Shown: in pieces, positions 12,794-24,906 of the stretch | Layout of the letters: each line of letters starts with the position of its first letter | How positions within the stretch are numbered: position 1 is the stretch's first letter | Assembly: GCA_905182075.1 (NCBI GenBank) | Contig: CAJIZS010000001.1 | Span: forward strand, 1-64,000 | Reading direction: 5' to 3' | DNA length: 64,000 nt | Source: an uncultured Methylophilaceae bacterium | GTDB taxonomy: Bacteria; Pseudomonadota; Gammaproteobacteria; Burkholderiales; Methylophilaceae | The notes under the pieces: generated by a model | Told to the model about the DNA's origin: nothing | What the model saw: the letters and a program-made list of their open reading frames with translations, nothing else | Databases searched by the model: none | Program-made: the position numbers and the translations under genes

Positions 12794-14052
12794 GCTTAAG
12801 CGCCTCTGCTGGATTAATTTTTGATGCCTTGTAACTAGGGTAAATTGTTGCAATGAAGGATAAAAATAAACCCATTAGCCCAATAACATAAATATCTGAA
12901 ACCAGAAGTTTTGAAGGTACTTTTGAAATATAGTAAATATCCTTCGAGAGAAACTGTGTGTTAAATAAATTTTCTATAAAAGGAATGATGACATCTATAT
13001 TAATAGAAATTAAAACCCCAAAAAGTACTCCAAAAAAAGTACCTATAATTCCAATCAAAGAGCCTTGAGCAATAAATATACACATAATACTTTTTTGGGA
13101 TGCGCCCAATGTCCTTAAAATTGCAATATCTCCCCTCTTCTCTGTAACACCCATAACTAATGAAGAAACAATGTTGAATGCCGCAACCGCAATAATAAGT
13201 GTCAATATTATAAACATCACCTTCTTTTCCATTTGAATTGCCGCAAAAAGATTAGCATGCTGCATAGTCCAATCTGACAAATAAAGCTGATCAACAGAAT
13301 GCAAATAACTTTTTAATTTACTCGAAATACTTTTTCTGATTAAGGTCATTAATTTTTATTCTTAGACCAGAAACACCTGACCCCATCTGAAAAAATTTTT
13401 GGGCGTCCTGCATGTTAATTAAAACTAAACCCGAGTCATATGAATGCATGCCTATCTCAAAAATACCAGATACTACAAACCTTTTTAATCTTGGTATCAT
13501 CCCAGCTGGGGAATAATTTGACTGAGAACTCATTACTGTAATTTTGTCTCCTACAGTCAAACTAAAGGTTCTGGCGATATCAACACCTATTAAAATATTA
13601 AACTTACTTGGCTCAAGACTATAAGCTCCTTTAACAATTTTAAGATTAATATCACTTACATTACCCTCTAATGAAGGCTCGATGCCTCTGATAATGACCC
13701 CTCTATTGTACTTTCCTAAAGCTAACATGACTTGACTCTCAACAAACGGCGCTAAATCCTTTACACCCTCTTGGGTTTTAATTTTAGCCTGAAGGTTTTG
13801 CCAATCCTGAATTGTCTTGCCAGGCTTAGAAATCTCCAGATGAGAGGCTACGCTGAGAATCCTGGTTTTTAATTCTGACTGAAAGCCGTTCATAACTGAA
13901 AGTACTATTATTAAAGCCATTACACCCAGTGCTATTCCGATTATGCTTGTTAACGAGATAAAGGAAATAAAGTTGTTTTTATTTTTAAATCTAGTGTATC
14001 TGGAGGCGATCCAAAGTTCATACATATTATTTTTTAAAGATTTTTTTTTCAT
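12786..14052 (-). CDS. lolC: Lipoprotein-releasing system permease (LolC/LolE), one frameshift
   Basis: Membrane subunit of the Lol lipoprotein exporter. The N-terminal membrane helix region reads ISFISLTSIIGIALGVMAL followed by VLSVMNGFQSELKTRIL, a family signature. The periplasmic domain contains VIIRGIEPSLE. The C-terminal half has three helices and the motif VTEKRGDIAILRTLGAS. A frameshift near 13330 splits the gene. The start may be 14052 or the ATG at 14025 (MYELWIASRYTR), which matches the family start better. It overlaps lolD. Confidence 0.92.
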
Positions 14053-14101
14053 TCCAGAAGGTGGTTAAACTTCGATATGAGCATTCTGCTAGAATTATGG
14101 C

Positions 14102-14686
14102 ATGTTTAATGGAATAATTGAATCTATAGGTAAAATCAAATCTCTTTCTCAGAATGAGGGGGATATCGATCTAACTGTTTCATACGATGAATCAATTTTT
14201 AATGATATTTCTAATGGAGATAGTATTGCCATTAATGGAATCTGCTTAACCTTGAAAAAATACGATTCAAAATTTTTATATTTTGATGTTTCCATTGAGA
14301 CCAATAGCAGGACTTCAGGATTTAAGGTTGCTCAACACGTAAACTTAGAGCGCTCTTTAAAGTTTAATGGAAGAATCTCAGGGCACTTTATTTCAGGACA
14401 TGTAGATGCTGTGGGTAAAATTATAGAGATTACGAAAAAAGATAAATGTGAAGAATGGGTCATCCAGGCACCAGAATATTTAATGAAATTTATAACAGAA
14501 AAATGCTCCATAACAATTGATGGAGTGAGCTTAACTGTTAACAAGGTTGAGGATGAAAAATTCTATATAAATTTAATCCCATTCACGCTTAAAGAGACAT
14601 GCTTTGACAACTTAAAGTTAAAAAATGAAGTTAATATTGAAATAGACATGCTAGCTAGGTATGTCCAGAAATTAATGGTGTCTTAA
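14102..14686 (+). CDS. ribE: Riboflavin synthase alpha chain
   Basis: Dismutates two lumazine molecules to riboflavin. Intact 194 residues with the two lumazine-binding repeats of the family. The first starts MFNGIIESIGKI, and the second centres on HFISGHVDAVGKI near residue 95. Residues SIAINGICLTL and ITIDGVSLTVNKV are the paired motifs of the two repeats. Divergent from lolC, with ribBA starting 12 bases downstream, so this is the head of a riboflavin operon. Confidence 0.95.
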   Translation: MFNGIIESIGKIKSLSQNEGDIDLTVSYDESIFNDISNGDSIAINGICLTLKKYDSKFLYFDVSIETNSRTSGFKVAQHVNLERSLKFNGRISGHFISGHVDAVGKIIEITKKDKCEEWVIQAPEYLMKFITEKCSITIDGVSLTVNKVEDEKFYINLIPFTLKETCFDNLKLKNEVNIEIDMLARYVQKLMVS

Positions 14687-14698
14687 TTTAAATTACTT

Positions 14699-15769
14699 AT
14701 GAATACAACTAAAGAAATAATAGAAGACTTAAAGCGCGGCAAAATGGTTATCTTGGTCGATGATGAAGACAGGGAGAATGAAGGCGATTTAGTTCTTGCC
14801 GCAGATTTTGTAACGCCAGACCATATTAACTTTATGTCTAAAAATGGACGAGGGCTCATATGCCTAACGTTAACAGAAACTAAATGTAAAAAATTAAAAT
14901 TACCGCTAATGGTTCAAGAAAATGAAGGTAAGCTTGGGACAAACTTTACCGTATCTATAGAAGCTGCCTCAGGAGTTACAACAGGTATTTCTGCAAGTGA
15001 TAGAGCTAAAACAATAAAGGCGGCAATAGATCCAAAATCTGACATATCAAGACCTGGTCATATTTTTCCATTAATTGCTCATCCTGGGGGCGTTCTATAT
15101 CGAGCCGGTCATACAGAGGCAGGATGCGACCTGGCATCACTTGCAGGGCTTGAATCGGCTTCTGTGATATGTGAAATACTAAAAGATGATGGCAATATGG
15201 CTAGACTGAAGGACTTAAAAGAATTTTCCAAAAAACATCAAATTAAAATTGGCTCGATTGCTGATTTAATTGAGTTTAGGAGTAAGAAAGAAAAATTAAT
15301 TAATAAAATTAATGAAAAAGTAATCGAAACAGAGTTTGGTAAAATGACTTTAATTATCTATTCAGATGTTTTGTCTAAAAATACTCATTTGGCGTTGATT
15401 AAGGGTGAAATTAACGCAAAAGATGAAACTCTTGTTAGAGTTCATGAGCCACTTTCTATTTTTGATTTTATTGATAATTTACTTCAATAGACTGGCATTC
15501 TTGGCAACTTTAGGCTTAAAAAATTAAAGCTCCACAAGGAGTAATTATTTTTTTAAACTATCAAGGTGGACAAAATACAATTAATGAATTGATGGTCGAT
15601 AATTACTCTGAGATGGAAGCACGACTGATTTACAGCAAATCGTATATGGTCTCAACGTCTTGTTGATATTGGTGTTGGTATCTGCAAATTATTAGCTAAG
15701 CCAAGAAAAATGCCAAGTATGACGGGATATGGCCTTCAAGTTACTGAATTTATTGAAAATAATGACTAG
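14699..15769 (+). CDS. ribBA: Bifunctional DHBP synthase / GTP cyclohydrolase II-like protein, 3' part frameshifted
   Basis: The N-terminal RibB domain makes 3,4-dihydroxy-2-butanone 4-phosphate; DDEDRENEGDLVLAAD, RPGHIFPLIAHPGG and HTEAGCDLASLAG are its active-site motifs. The C-terminal RibA-like domain begins ETEFGKMTLIIYSD, and its first frame ends at 15490. The rest continues in other frames as VDIGVGICKLLAKPRKM and ends at 15769. In many proteobacteria the RibA half is degenerate, and the zinc-binding cysteines are not visible here. Breaks near 15485, 15555 and 15625. Confidence 0.88.
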
Positions 15770-15888
15770 TGAAAATTATAAGTCCATGATAAAATTTTTC
15801 TTATTGAATGCTTACAACTTAAAACTAATATTATTAAAAAAACGAACTTCACGTATTCTTTCAGGGCAATTAATTATTAACCTCCAAT

Positions 15889-16352
15889 ATGTCGATAAAA
15901 ATTAAGAACATTCAATGTGAGCTTGACTCTATTACTGGTAACGTCTTATCTTTTGATTTTGGTGAAAAAAGGATTGGTGTCGCAATAGGCAACAATGTAA
16001 CTAAAACCTCACACCCTCTCGAAACAATCGATACGCCTGTAAATACAAAAAGATATTTAGCTATTGAAAAATTAATCTTCGCAGTGGTCTCCCTATACTC
16101 ATTGTTATTGGCTTTCCATTAAATGAAGATGGAAGCTCGAGCAGATTAACTGCTTTAGTAAAAAAATTTGCTAGTAAAATTAAAAATAAATTTGATATTA
16201 AAATAGACACAACTTATATAAATAAACGTCTATTGAAGCTGAGATTTTACTTAAAGAAACAGATGCGAATGTAAAAAAAAGAAAATCAGTAATAGATCAG
16301 GTTGCAGCGCAGATTATATTAACGTCATTCTTTGATGGAGCTATATGGGTAA
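15889..16352 (+). CDS. ruvX: Putative pre-16S rRNA nuclease RuvX/YqgF, frameshifted
   Basis: RNase H-fold nuclease of the Holliday-junction-resolvase-like family that trims pre-16S rRNA. The start region contains NVLSFDFGEKRIGVAIG with the catalytic aspartate. After a frameshift near 16085 comes VIGFPLNEDGSSSRL, and after another near 16230 EAEILLKETDAN and VIDQVAAQIILTSFFD. I place the end at the TAA at 16350-16352, assuming one lost base just before it. That stop would overlap the pyrR ATG at 16345. Gene order ruvX-pyrR-pyrB is common in betaproteobacteria. Confidence 0.82.
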
Positions 16353-16836
16353 CAATATTGGAAAATCCTTACAAGAAGAAAACTCTAATCATATTATTAA
16401 AGAAATTGATGATGATACTTGCTTAATTGGTATTTTTAAAAGAAATAAGAGAGCAAGAGGAATTAAAGAAAAAAATAGGGAATACTATTAATTACGGCTT
16501 GATTGATACTTCCTACTACAGAGATGATCTAGATATTTCAGGCGTAAGTGTTAAAGATAAAAAGCAGACTTCAATTTGATTTCAGTATAAATGGAAAAAA
16601 AGTAATATTAATCGATGATGTTCTTAATTCCGGGAGAACTCCATGAGCGATATAGCGTTAACTATTTGATTTTGGCTTTACAGCCGTCGATCGAAATCAG
16701 AACTTTCTTCTTATCAACAGGCTGAAAAGAAATAGCAGGCAACATACCTGAATCTATTGATATTGATAATACATATATTGACTTAATAAAAAACAAAAAA
16801 GAATTAAGGTTTAAAATGAGGCCACTAAGTGAATAA
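16345..16836 (+). CDS. pyrR: Bifunctional pyr operon regulator / uracil phosphoribosyltransferase, several frameshifts
   Basis: PyrR-type phosphoribosyltransferase. Recognisable segments are DDTCLIGIFKR, SYYRDDLDISGVSV, then the PRPP-binding motif KVILIDDVLNSGRT, and the C-terminal [11 protein letters not shown]. At least four frame changes are needed, and one segment after DDTCLIGI that normally reads HTGG is absent. The position directly before pyrB is the usual one. Whether it regulates by RNA binding or acts mainly as an enzyme cannot be told from sequence. Confidence 0.8.
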
Positions 16837-17784
16837 CTCCGCCCTCAAACAAAAATAAGAAATCTTGATATAGATAATGCCAAAGTCATACAAGATTTAT
16901 TAATTGAAATATTTGATATGGCTGAAACATTTTTAAAAACCAGCCAAAGAGATGTCAGAAATGTACCGATCTTAAGAGGAAAGACAGTCTGCAATCTTTT
17001 TTTTGAGAACAGTACTCGTACAAGAACAACTTTTGAAATAGCGGCTAAAAGATTATCGGCAGACGTCATTAACCTTGATATCTCGTCTTCTTCTCAGTCA
17101 AAAGGTGAGTCAATAATTGATATGGTTAATAACTTAATTGCAATGAGTGCGGACATATTTGTTATAAGACATTCAAAGATCTGGTATTCCAAAATTTATA
17201 GCTGACAATATAGATAAAAGTGTTCATGTTATTAATGCTGGAGATGGCAACGATACCATTATACTATATGGGTTATTAGACGCGTTCACTATTAGAAAAT
17301 ATAAAAAAAATTTTACTAAACTAAAATGTCTCAATTGTTGGTGATATCTTACACTCAAGAGTTGCTCGATCAGAAATACAGGCTCTCTCAATATTAGGTG
17401 TCCCAGAAATTAGATTGGTTGGACCAGAAGAGTTAATACCAAAAGATATTGGTGGAATTAAAGTCAAGCCCTACTTTACAATGGAAGAGGGGTTAAAGGA
17501 TGTTGATGTAATAATGATGCTAAGGCTTCAGAAGGAAAGGATGGACGGAGGTATTCCGACAAAAGAAGAGTACTTTAAAAATTTTGGTTTGAATGCAATG
17601 GTTAGTAAAAATTGCGAAAAAAGATGCAATCATAATGCACCCCGGGCCAATTAATAGGGGTGTTGAAATTGAATCCGAGGTTGCTGATTCAAAGCAATCA
17701 GTTATTTTGTCACAAGTAACGTATGGTATTGCCATTAGAATGGCAATTATGACTATGTTAATTGGTAAAAATATAAGTAATTAA
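16829..17784 (+). CDS. pyrB: Aspartate carbamoyltransferase catalytic subunit, frameshifted
   Basis: Makes N-carbamoyl-aspartate in pyrimidine synthesis. The GTG start overlaps the pyrR stop. The carbamoyl-phosphate loop [15 protein letters not shown] is complete, followed by [13 protein letters not shown]. Later segments include [30 protein letters not shown] and [18 protein letters not shown]. Breaks near 16858, 17180, 17250, 17320 and 17600. Length matches the roughly 310-320 residues of the family once frames are joined. Confidence 0.9.
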
Positions 17785-17844
17785 TTAATAACTTATATAT
17801 AATCAATGCAGGAACAATAAATTTATTTAATACGGGAGAATTAA

Positions 17845-18093
17845 ATGCTTGAGAAATTAATGGAATATTTTTTGGAAGCTGCTAAGAAAAAAGTTGTAGC
17901 TAAGAAAAAACCAGCTGCTAAGAAAAAAGTTGTAGCTAAGAAAAAACCAGCTGCTAAGAAAAAAGTTGTAGCTAAGAAAAAACCAGCTGCTAAGAAAAAA
18001 GTTGTAGCTAAGAAAAAACCAGCTGCTAAGAAAAAAGTTGTAGCTAAGAAAAAACCAGCTGCTAAGAAAAAAGTTGTAGCTAAGAAAAAATAG
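17845..18093 (+). CDS. Lysine/alanine-rich repeat protein (histone H1-like)
   Basis: An 82-residue protein: a 12-residue lead (MLEKLMEYFLEA) then almost six copies of the 12-residue unit AKKKVVAKKKPA. Such highly basic, proline-kinked repeats resemble the C-terminal tails of histone H1 and bacterial AlgP/Hc1-like nucleoid proteins, so DNA or RNA binding is likely. A GGAG lies six bases before the ATG and a strong terminator follows, so it forms its own unit. The unusual acidic-hydrophobic lead could be genuine or a misassembled start. Confidence 0.7.
   Translation: MLEKLMEYFLEAAKKKVVAKKKPAAKKKVVAKKKPAAKKKVVAKKKPAAKKKVVAKKKPAAKKKVVAKKKPAAKKKVVAKKK
17881..18090 (+). repeat. 36-bp coding tandem repeat, about 5.8 copies
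   Basis: Perfect or near-perfect 36-base units beginning GCTAAGAAAAAAGTTGTAGC in tandem, each encoding twelve residues in frame. It is entirely within the basic-protein gene. Copy number is prone to change by slippage and is also easily collapsed or expanded by assemblers. Confidence 0.92.
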
Positions 18094-18120
18094 CTGGAAA
18101 TATTATTTTTTTATAATAAG

Positions 18121-18146
18121 ACCAAGCTATTTGCTTGGTTTTTTTA
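18121..18146 (+). terminator. Intrinsic terminator after the Lys/Ala repeat gene
   Basis: Stem ACCAAGC (18121-18127), five-base loop, stem GCTTGGT (18133-18139), then a run of T. It lies 28 bases after the stop codon, a classic Rho-independent arrangement. Confidence 0.88.
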
Positions 18147-18182
18147 TTTTATATCAAAAAGCGAATCTACTCTTGGTAATTG

Positions 18183-18820
18183 ATGAGCAATGAATCCTTG
18201 CTTCTTCAGGCCAAAATACTAACATTCAATTACTTGCCGTTAGTAAAGGGCAAGATGAAAAAAAAATTGAAGAAGTATTTGAAGCTGGGAAAAGTTACTT
18301 TGGAAACTGTAAGATCCAGAACTCTTAGAAAAACAAAAGAAATTATTGCATCTTGATATAAAATGGCACTTTATCGGTCCAATCCAAAGTAATAAATGTA
18401 AATTAATCGCAGAAAATTTTTCTTGGGTTCAAAGCGTAGACCGAATTAAAGTAGCAAATAAATTAAATGACGCAATAAATGACGATAAACTTTAATTAAT
18501 GTTTGCATTCAAGTAAATATTAGTAATGAAGATAGTAAAAGTGGGCTAAAAATTAATGAAATAGACTCTCTCGCAAAACATATTAATAACTTAGATAAAT
18601 TAACATTAAGAGGTCTCATGGCAATTCCAATAAATAAAGTAACTTCAATGATTCTTAGAAATGAATACAAACAATTAAAAGTTATGTATGAGACTTAAAA
18701 ATAAATTATGCGTCAGTTGATACTCTATCAATGGGAATGTCTAACGACTACTTGTTAGCGATAGAAAATGGGTCTAATCTTGTACGAATAGGAAGTAAAA
18801 TTTTTGGTAAAAGAACATAA
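18183..18820 (+). CDS. yggS: YggS/PROSC family pyridoxal-phosphate homeostasis protein, frameshifted
   Basis: Single-domain PLP-binding TIM-barrel protein that buffers free PLP. Recognisable pieces are [19 protein letters not shown] (containing the PLP lysine), the segment [40 protein letters not shown] and the C-terminal [20 protein letters not shown]. Breaks near 18225, 18310, 18495, 18620 and 18700. The ATG of proC lies inside its stop codon, the usual yggS-proC arrangement. Confidence 0.87.
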
Positions 18821-19667
18821 TGGCTAAAATTAAAAGAGATTTTTATTTTATTGGTTTTGGAAATATGGCTCAGGCTATCTATCAAAGAATGGATAAAAAC
18901 TCCTATGAAAATATTTTTCTCATTGAAAAAAGTGACCAAAGAATCAAAAGTAAATAAGGAACTTCCTACTTGAAAGCTTCATCTTAAGCTCTCAAACTCA
19001 AATAATTAAAAAATTAAGTAAGTCTAAATTAATATACGATATTATTTTATTGCAGTTAAACCTTCGCAAATAAAATCTGTATGCACTCAATTAAAGACCC
19101 TTGATAGAAGAACAGCCATTAATAATTTCTATTGCTGCAGGTGTTAATAGTCTAAAGATTAAGCAATATTTAGGTGATAATGTTTCTCATAGCTAGAGCA
19201 ATGCCAAATTTATGTGCTAAAAAAGCTAAGGCAATTACTGGTCTTTTTGGAGATCCTATTCCTTTGGAAAAAGGGTGGGACAATATATGCGCATGCAGTT
19301 AATAAAATTTTTACCCCAATTGGGCAAGTTTTATGGGTGAAGCAGGAATCAGCCCTTGATACTGTTACCGCTATATCAGGTAGTGGTCCCGCATACATTT
19401 ATTACATCATGAATGCAATGATTGATGTTGGTACAGAACTTGGATTAGGAAAGAAGTGATGCGCAAAAATTGGTAGCCCAAACATTATCGGAGCTGCTGA
19501 AACAGGTAAAAATATCTGATGATCTTGAAAGTGAAATTATTAAAGTCTCCTCAAAAGGTGGTACAACCGAAAAAGCTATTGATGTTTTCAAACAAAAAAA
19601 ATTAGATACGATTATTAAGCAGGCGGTAAAAGCTGCTCATAAAAGATCTAAAGAACTTAGTAAGTAG
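18820..19667 (+). CDS. proC: Pyrroline-5-carboxylate reductase, several frameshifts
   Basis: Last step of proline synthesis. The N-terminal dinucleotide-binding motif FYFIGFGNMAQAI is clear. Later come AVKPSQIKSV, SIAAGVNSLKIKQYL, ARAMPNL, the active-site region SALDTVTAISGSGPAYIYY and SSKGGTTEKAIDVF. Between 18950 and 19300 several indels garble the frame. The ORF ends at 19667 with a lysine-rich tail. proA, the preceding step, is at 52.5 kb. Confidence 0.87.
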
Positions 19668-19674
19668 TGATGTT

Positions 19675-20734
19675 ATGAATAAAAATATTGTTGTAGGTCT
19701 TTCAGGTGGAGTTGATTCCAATGCATTAGAAAAGCCTAAAAGAGCAAGGTTATGAAGTGATTGGTCTTTTTATGAAAAACTGGGAAGATGATGATGATGA
19801 TGAGTATTGCTCAAGTAAACAAGATTTAATCGATGCCATTTCAGTTGCAGAAAAAATTGGTATCGATATCGAAGTTGTAAATTTTGCTAAAGATTATAAA
19901 GAAAAAGTATTTTCTTTATTTATAAATGGATTGAAAATGGCATTACTCCTAATCCAGATATTTTATGTAATTCTGAGATCAAATTCAACGCTTTTCTTAA
20001 ACATGCAATCTCTATGGGTGCAGATAAAATAGCAACCGGTCATTATGCAAAAGTTCAAGAGAAAAATGGTTTATTCCAACTTTTAAAAGGTGATGATGGC
20101 ACTAAGGATCAAAGTTATTTTCTCTACAGACTAAATCAAAACCAATTAGGAAATTCTATTTTTCCTCTAGGGGGGCTTTTAAAATCAGATGTTAGGATGA
20201 TTGCAAAAAAAAATGGCTTACATAATCATGCACGAAAAGATTCAACTGGGATATGTTTTATTGGAGAAAGACCATTTGCTAAATTTCTAAGTCAGTATAT
20301 TAAAAAAAATTCAGGGGACATAAAGGATACAAATAATAAAATTATTGGACAGCATGATGGAGTAAATTTTTATACCATTGGCCAAAGGCGAGGATTAAAT
20401 ATTGGAGGTCTGAAATATGGGAATGGTCAGCCATGGTTTGTATTTAAAAAAAATTTAGATAAAAATGAGCTTATTGTAGTTCAAGGACACAATCACCCTC
20501 TTCTTTTAACGATGGCTTAATTACAAAGATACTCACTGGATATCAAATAAAGCACCAAGAGAAAATTGGGTTTACTCTGCTAGAACTAGATATCGTCAAG
20601 CTGATGCTCCATGTGAGATTGATAGCTGCCTCGAAAGTGAAACTAAAGTTATGTTTGGTCAAAAAGAATGGGGAATTACTTCAGGTCAATCAGTAGTTAT
20701 TTATGAAAGCAATGTTTGCATCGAAGTCAGCTAA
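19675..20734 (+). CDS. mnmA: tRNA-specific 2-thiouridylase, frameshifted
   Basis: Thiolates U34 of tRNAs for Lys, Glu and Gln. The PP-loop reads [10 protein letters not shown], then the frame breaks; [20 protein letters not shown] follows. The catalytic cysteine region is [16 protein letters not shown] (after a frameshift near 19920). [31 protein letters not shown] and [13 protein letters not shown] are all family hallmarks. The C-terminal barrel ([14 protein letters not shown]) follows a break near 20510. The residues after SGGVDS that should read like SVAAYLL are altered, so an indel cluster sits there. Confidence 0.9.
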
Positions 20735-20763
20735 ACCATAAATTTTTTTATAAATTTTTAAAT

Positions 20764-21621
20764 CAATCTCTAAAAAAATAATTCAAGACACCGTTAAAAT
20801 AAACGTTAAAAATGCTTTGAATGAAGACCATGTATTTGATGATAATACAACCGAGCTTCTAAACAATAAAATAGTCGGTGATGCTTTTATACGATCCAAC
20901 CAAACAATGTATTTTATGTGGCATACCATGGGCTAATTAATGCTTTAATGCAAATAAATGATAAAGATTAAGATTGAATGGCATTGTAGATGAAGGTTTT
21001 CAATCAAAAAGAATCAAAAAATATGTTTTATCAAGGGCCCATATAAAGATCTGTTAGCAGCTGAACGAACCGTCTTAAATTTTTTGCAAACCCTTTCTGG
21101 AACAGCAACTTCAACTTTTACCTATGTACACTTGTTAAAGAAATATCATACAAGTTTGTATGATACAAGAAAAACAATTCCCGGCCTACGCATAGCTCAA
21201 AAATATGCAGTTAGAATTGGTGGTGGCTTCAACCAAAGACTTAATCTTGCTGACAAAATTTTAGTTAAAGAAAACCATATTCAAATATTGGGTAGCGTTG
21301 ATCTTTTTTTAACAGAGTTAAAAAAAGATCGTTCATTAAAAGATATTCAAATTGAAGTTGAGAATCTTAAAGAATTTAAAGTAGGCTCTTAAGACTTGGT
21401 GCCACAAACATATTATTAGATAACTTTTCTATCCAGAATGTTAAAAAAGCCGTTGTTTTAAATAAAAAAATTGCAAAAAAAAGGCATCAGGTGATATTAA
21501 TAAAAAAACAATTGAAGTTATTGCAGAAACAGGTGTTGATAGAATTTCAGTAGGTTCAATCACTAAAAATCTGGAAGCAATTGATTTTTCAATGATTATC
21601 AAGCAGATTAAGGATGTTTAG
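20764..21621 (+). CDS. nadC: Nicotinate-nucleotide pyrophosphorylase (carboxylating), frameshifted
   Basis: Converts quinolinate and PRPP to nicotinate mononucleotide in NAD synthesis. The N-terminal part has ALNEDHVFDDNTTELL; the core has AAERTVLNFLQTLSGTATST, LYDTRKTIPGLR, KYAVRIGGGFNQRLNLAD and VKENHI; the end has NILLDNFS and GVDRISVGSITKN. Breaks near 20900, 21000, 21390 and 21480. The start codon is not clear in the sequence as given. Works in the same pathway as nadE and nadD elsewhere in the window. Confidence 0.87.
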
Positions 21622-21677
21622 CTTGACCAAACGCCTCAAAAGGTTATTTTAATCAATTATAAAACATAGTAATATTC

Positions 21678-23399
21678 ATGAAACCTGAAATAATAACTGG
21701 AGCTGAAATTACTATTCGCTCCTTGCAAGAAGAAAATGTTGAATTCGTTTTTGGCTACCCTGGTGGTGCCGTTCTAAATATTTACGATGCTATTCATCAA
21801 CAAAGTACATTCAAGCACGTCTTAGTTCGTCATGAACAAGCAGCTGTTCACGCTGCAGATGCATTTTCTAGGGCTACAGGAAACCTGGCGTTGCTTTGGT
21901 AACATCTGGTCCAGGTGCTACAAATGCAGTTACGGGAATTGCTACTGCTCATATGGACTCAATACCAATAGTTATTATAAGTGGTCAGGTTCCAACTCAT
22001 GCTATTGGATCAGATGCATTTCAAGAATGTGACACTGTAGGAATTACAAGACCCTGCGTCAAACATAATTTCTTAGTTAAAGATGTTAACAGATATTGCG
22101 AGCACAATTCAAAAAGCATTTTTTATTGCCTCTACAGGTCGGCCTGGTCCTGTTTTAGTCGATATTCCAAAAGATATTACCGCTGAGACCGCAGAATTTA
22201 TCTACCCAAAAACTATTCAGATGCGCTCTTATAACCCAGTTATTAAAGGTCATTCAGGCCAAATTGGTAAGGCTATCGATCTTTTAATTAACGCTAAAAA
22301 GCCCATGGTATATTCTGGAGGTGGTGCAGTTCTTGGTGATGCAGCAAAATCTCTCACAAAATTAGTTAAAAAATTAGATCTTCCAATTACCAACACTTTG
22401 ATGGGTCTTGGTGGCTTTCCTGCATCAGATGAAAATTTTCTTGGCATGCTTGGAATGCATGGGACTTATCAAGCAAATATGGCTATGCAAGAATGTGATG
22501 TTTTATTAGCGGTTGGGGCTCGTTTTGATGATCGAGTAATTAGTAATCCTGAGCACTTCTTAAAGAACCCAAAAAAAATTATTCATATTGATATTGACCC
22601 TGCATCTATTTCTAAACGAGTCAAAATAGATATTCCTATAGTTGGAGATGTTGATTTAGTCTTAATTGATCTTTTAAAAGCTTATCAAGACCTAGAAAAA
22701 AACCATAACAAAAAACTTATTTCCCCGTGGAAGGATAAAATAAAAAAATGGATTGACACCGATTGTATGACATACAAAGATGATGGTTCTGTTATAAAGC
22801 CACAGTTCAGTTATACAAAAATTACATGAAGTAACAAAGGTGATGCATTTATTACATCTGACGTTGGTCAACATCAAATGTGGGCTGCCCAATATTATCA
22901 CTTTGATAAACCGAGAAGGTGGATTAATTCTGGTGGACTTGGAACGATGGGGGTTGGTTTGCCATACGCAATGGGATGTCAGCTTGCCTTTCCTGAATCA
23001 CAAGTTGCTTGTGTCACAGGAGAAGCCTCAATTCAGATGTGTATTCAAGAGCTTTCTACATGTAAGCAATATAATCTTCCAATTAAAATTATTACTCTAA
23101 ATAATCGCTATATGGGAATGGTTAGGCAATGGCAAGAATTTTTCTATGGAAATAGATATGCTGAGTCATATGTGGATGCCCTTCCTGACTTTGTTAAACT
23201 TGCAGAATCTTATGGGCATGTTGGTATGAAAATAGAAAAATCTTCAGATGTGGAAGGTGCTTTAAAAGAAGCTTTTAGTCCTAAATTAAAAGAACGTTTA
23301 GTATTTATGGATTTTATAACTGATCAAACTGAAAATGTATTTCCAATGATCCCAAGCGGCAAAGGACTTTCTGAAATGATTTTAGCTAAGGATGAATAA
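21678..23399 (+). CDS. ilvB: Acetolactate synthase large subunit, frameshifted
   Basis: TPP-dependent enzyme starting branched-chain amino acid synthesis. N-terminal motifs are [10 protein letters not shown] and [19 protein letters not shown]; then [17 protein letters not shown] and [15 protein letters not shown]. The FAD-binding middle domain includes [19 protein letters not shown] and GARFDDRV. The C-terminal TPP part has [18 protein letters not shown] and [14 protein letters not shown]. The TPP/Mg motif reads GEASIQM where many homologues have GDGS. Breaks near 21893, 22083 and 22825. Directly followed by ilvH. Confidence 0.95.
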
Positions 23400-23892
23400 A
23401 TGAGGCATATAATTTCACTTTTGATGGAGAACGAATCAGGGGCTCTTTCACGAGTGTTTGGATTATTTTCAGGTAGAGGATATAATATTGAATCGTTAAA
23501 TGTTGCTCCAACAGAAGATGAAACTTTGTCAAGAATGACTATCGTAACTAGTGGCTCAGATGAGGTTATTGAACAAATAATTAAAGCAATTAAATAAACT
23601 TATTGATGTTGTAAAAGTTCTTGATCTAAATGATGGGAGACATATTGAGCGAGAATTAATGATAGTAAAAGTAAAGGCTACAAGTAAATATCGAGATGAA
23701 GTAAAAAGAATTAGTGATACATTTGGTGGAAGAATTATTGAAATGGCTGAGACAACTTTCACAATTGAACTAACAGGTCCATCTAGCGAGTTAGATGATT
23801 ATCTTGATAGTTTAGATAAAGCAGCAATAATTGAAACTGTTCGAACTGGAGCATTAGGAATTGGTCGCGGAGATAGAATACTTAAAATATAA
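23400..23892 (+). CDS. ilvH: Acetolactate synthase small (regulatory) subunit, one frameshift
   Basis: The ACT-domain regulatory subunit giving valine feedback control. It starts [20 protein letters not shown], the classic IlvH N-terminus, with [17 protein letters not shown] single break near 23590 separates it from the C-terminal domain ([30 protein letters not shown]). Starts immediately after the ilvB stop codon. Confidence 0.95.
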
Positions 23893-23907
23893 TATTAAAG
23901 GAAATAT

Positions 23908-24906
<999 letters not shown>

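Noticed and set aside
15770-15888. Remnant of ribH or nusB between ribBA and ruvX
   Set aside because: Those genes often follow ribBA, but no convincing residue pattern could be read in the 119 bases.
17881-18090. Regular 36-base repeats suggestive of a CRISPR array
   Set aside because: The repeats are directly tandem without spacers and code in frame for a Lys/Ala protein.
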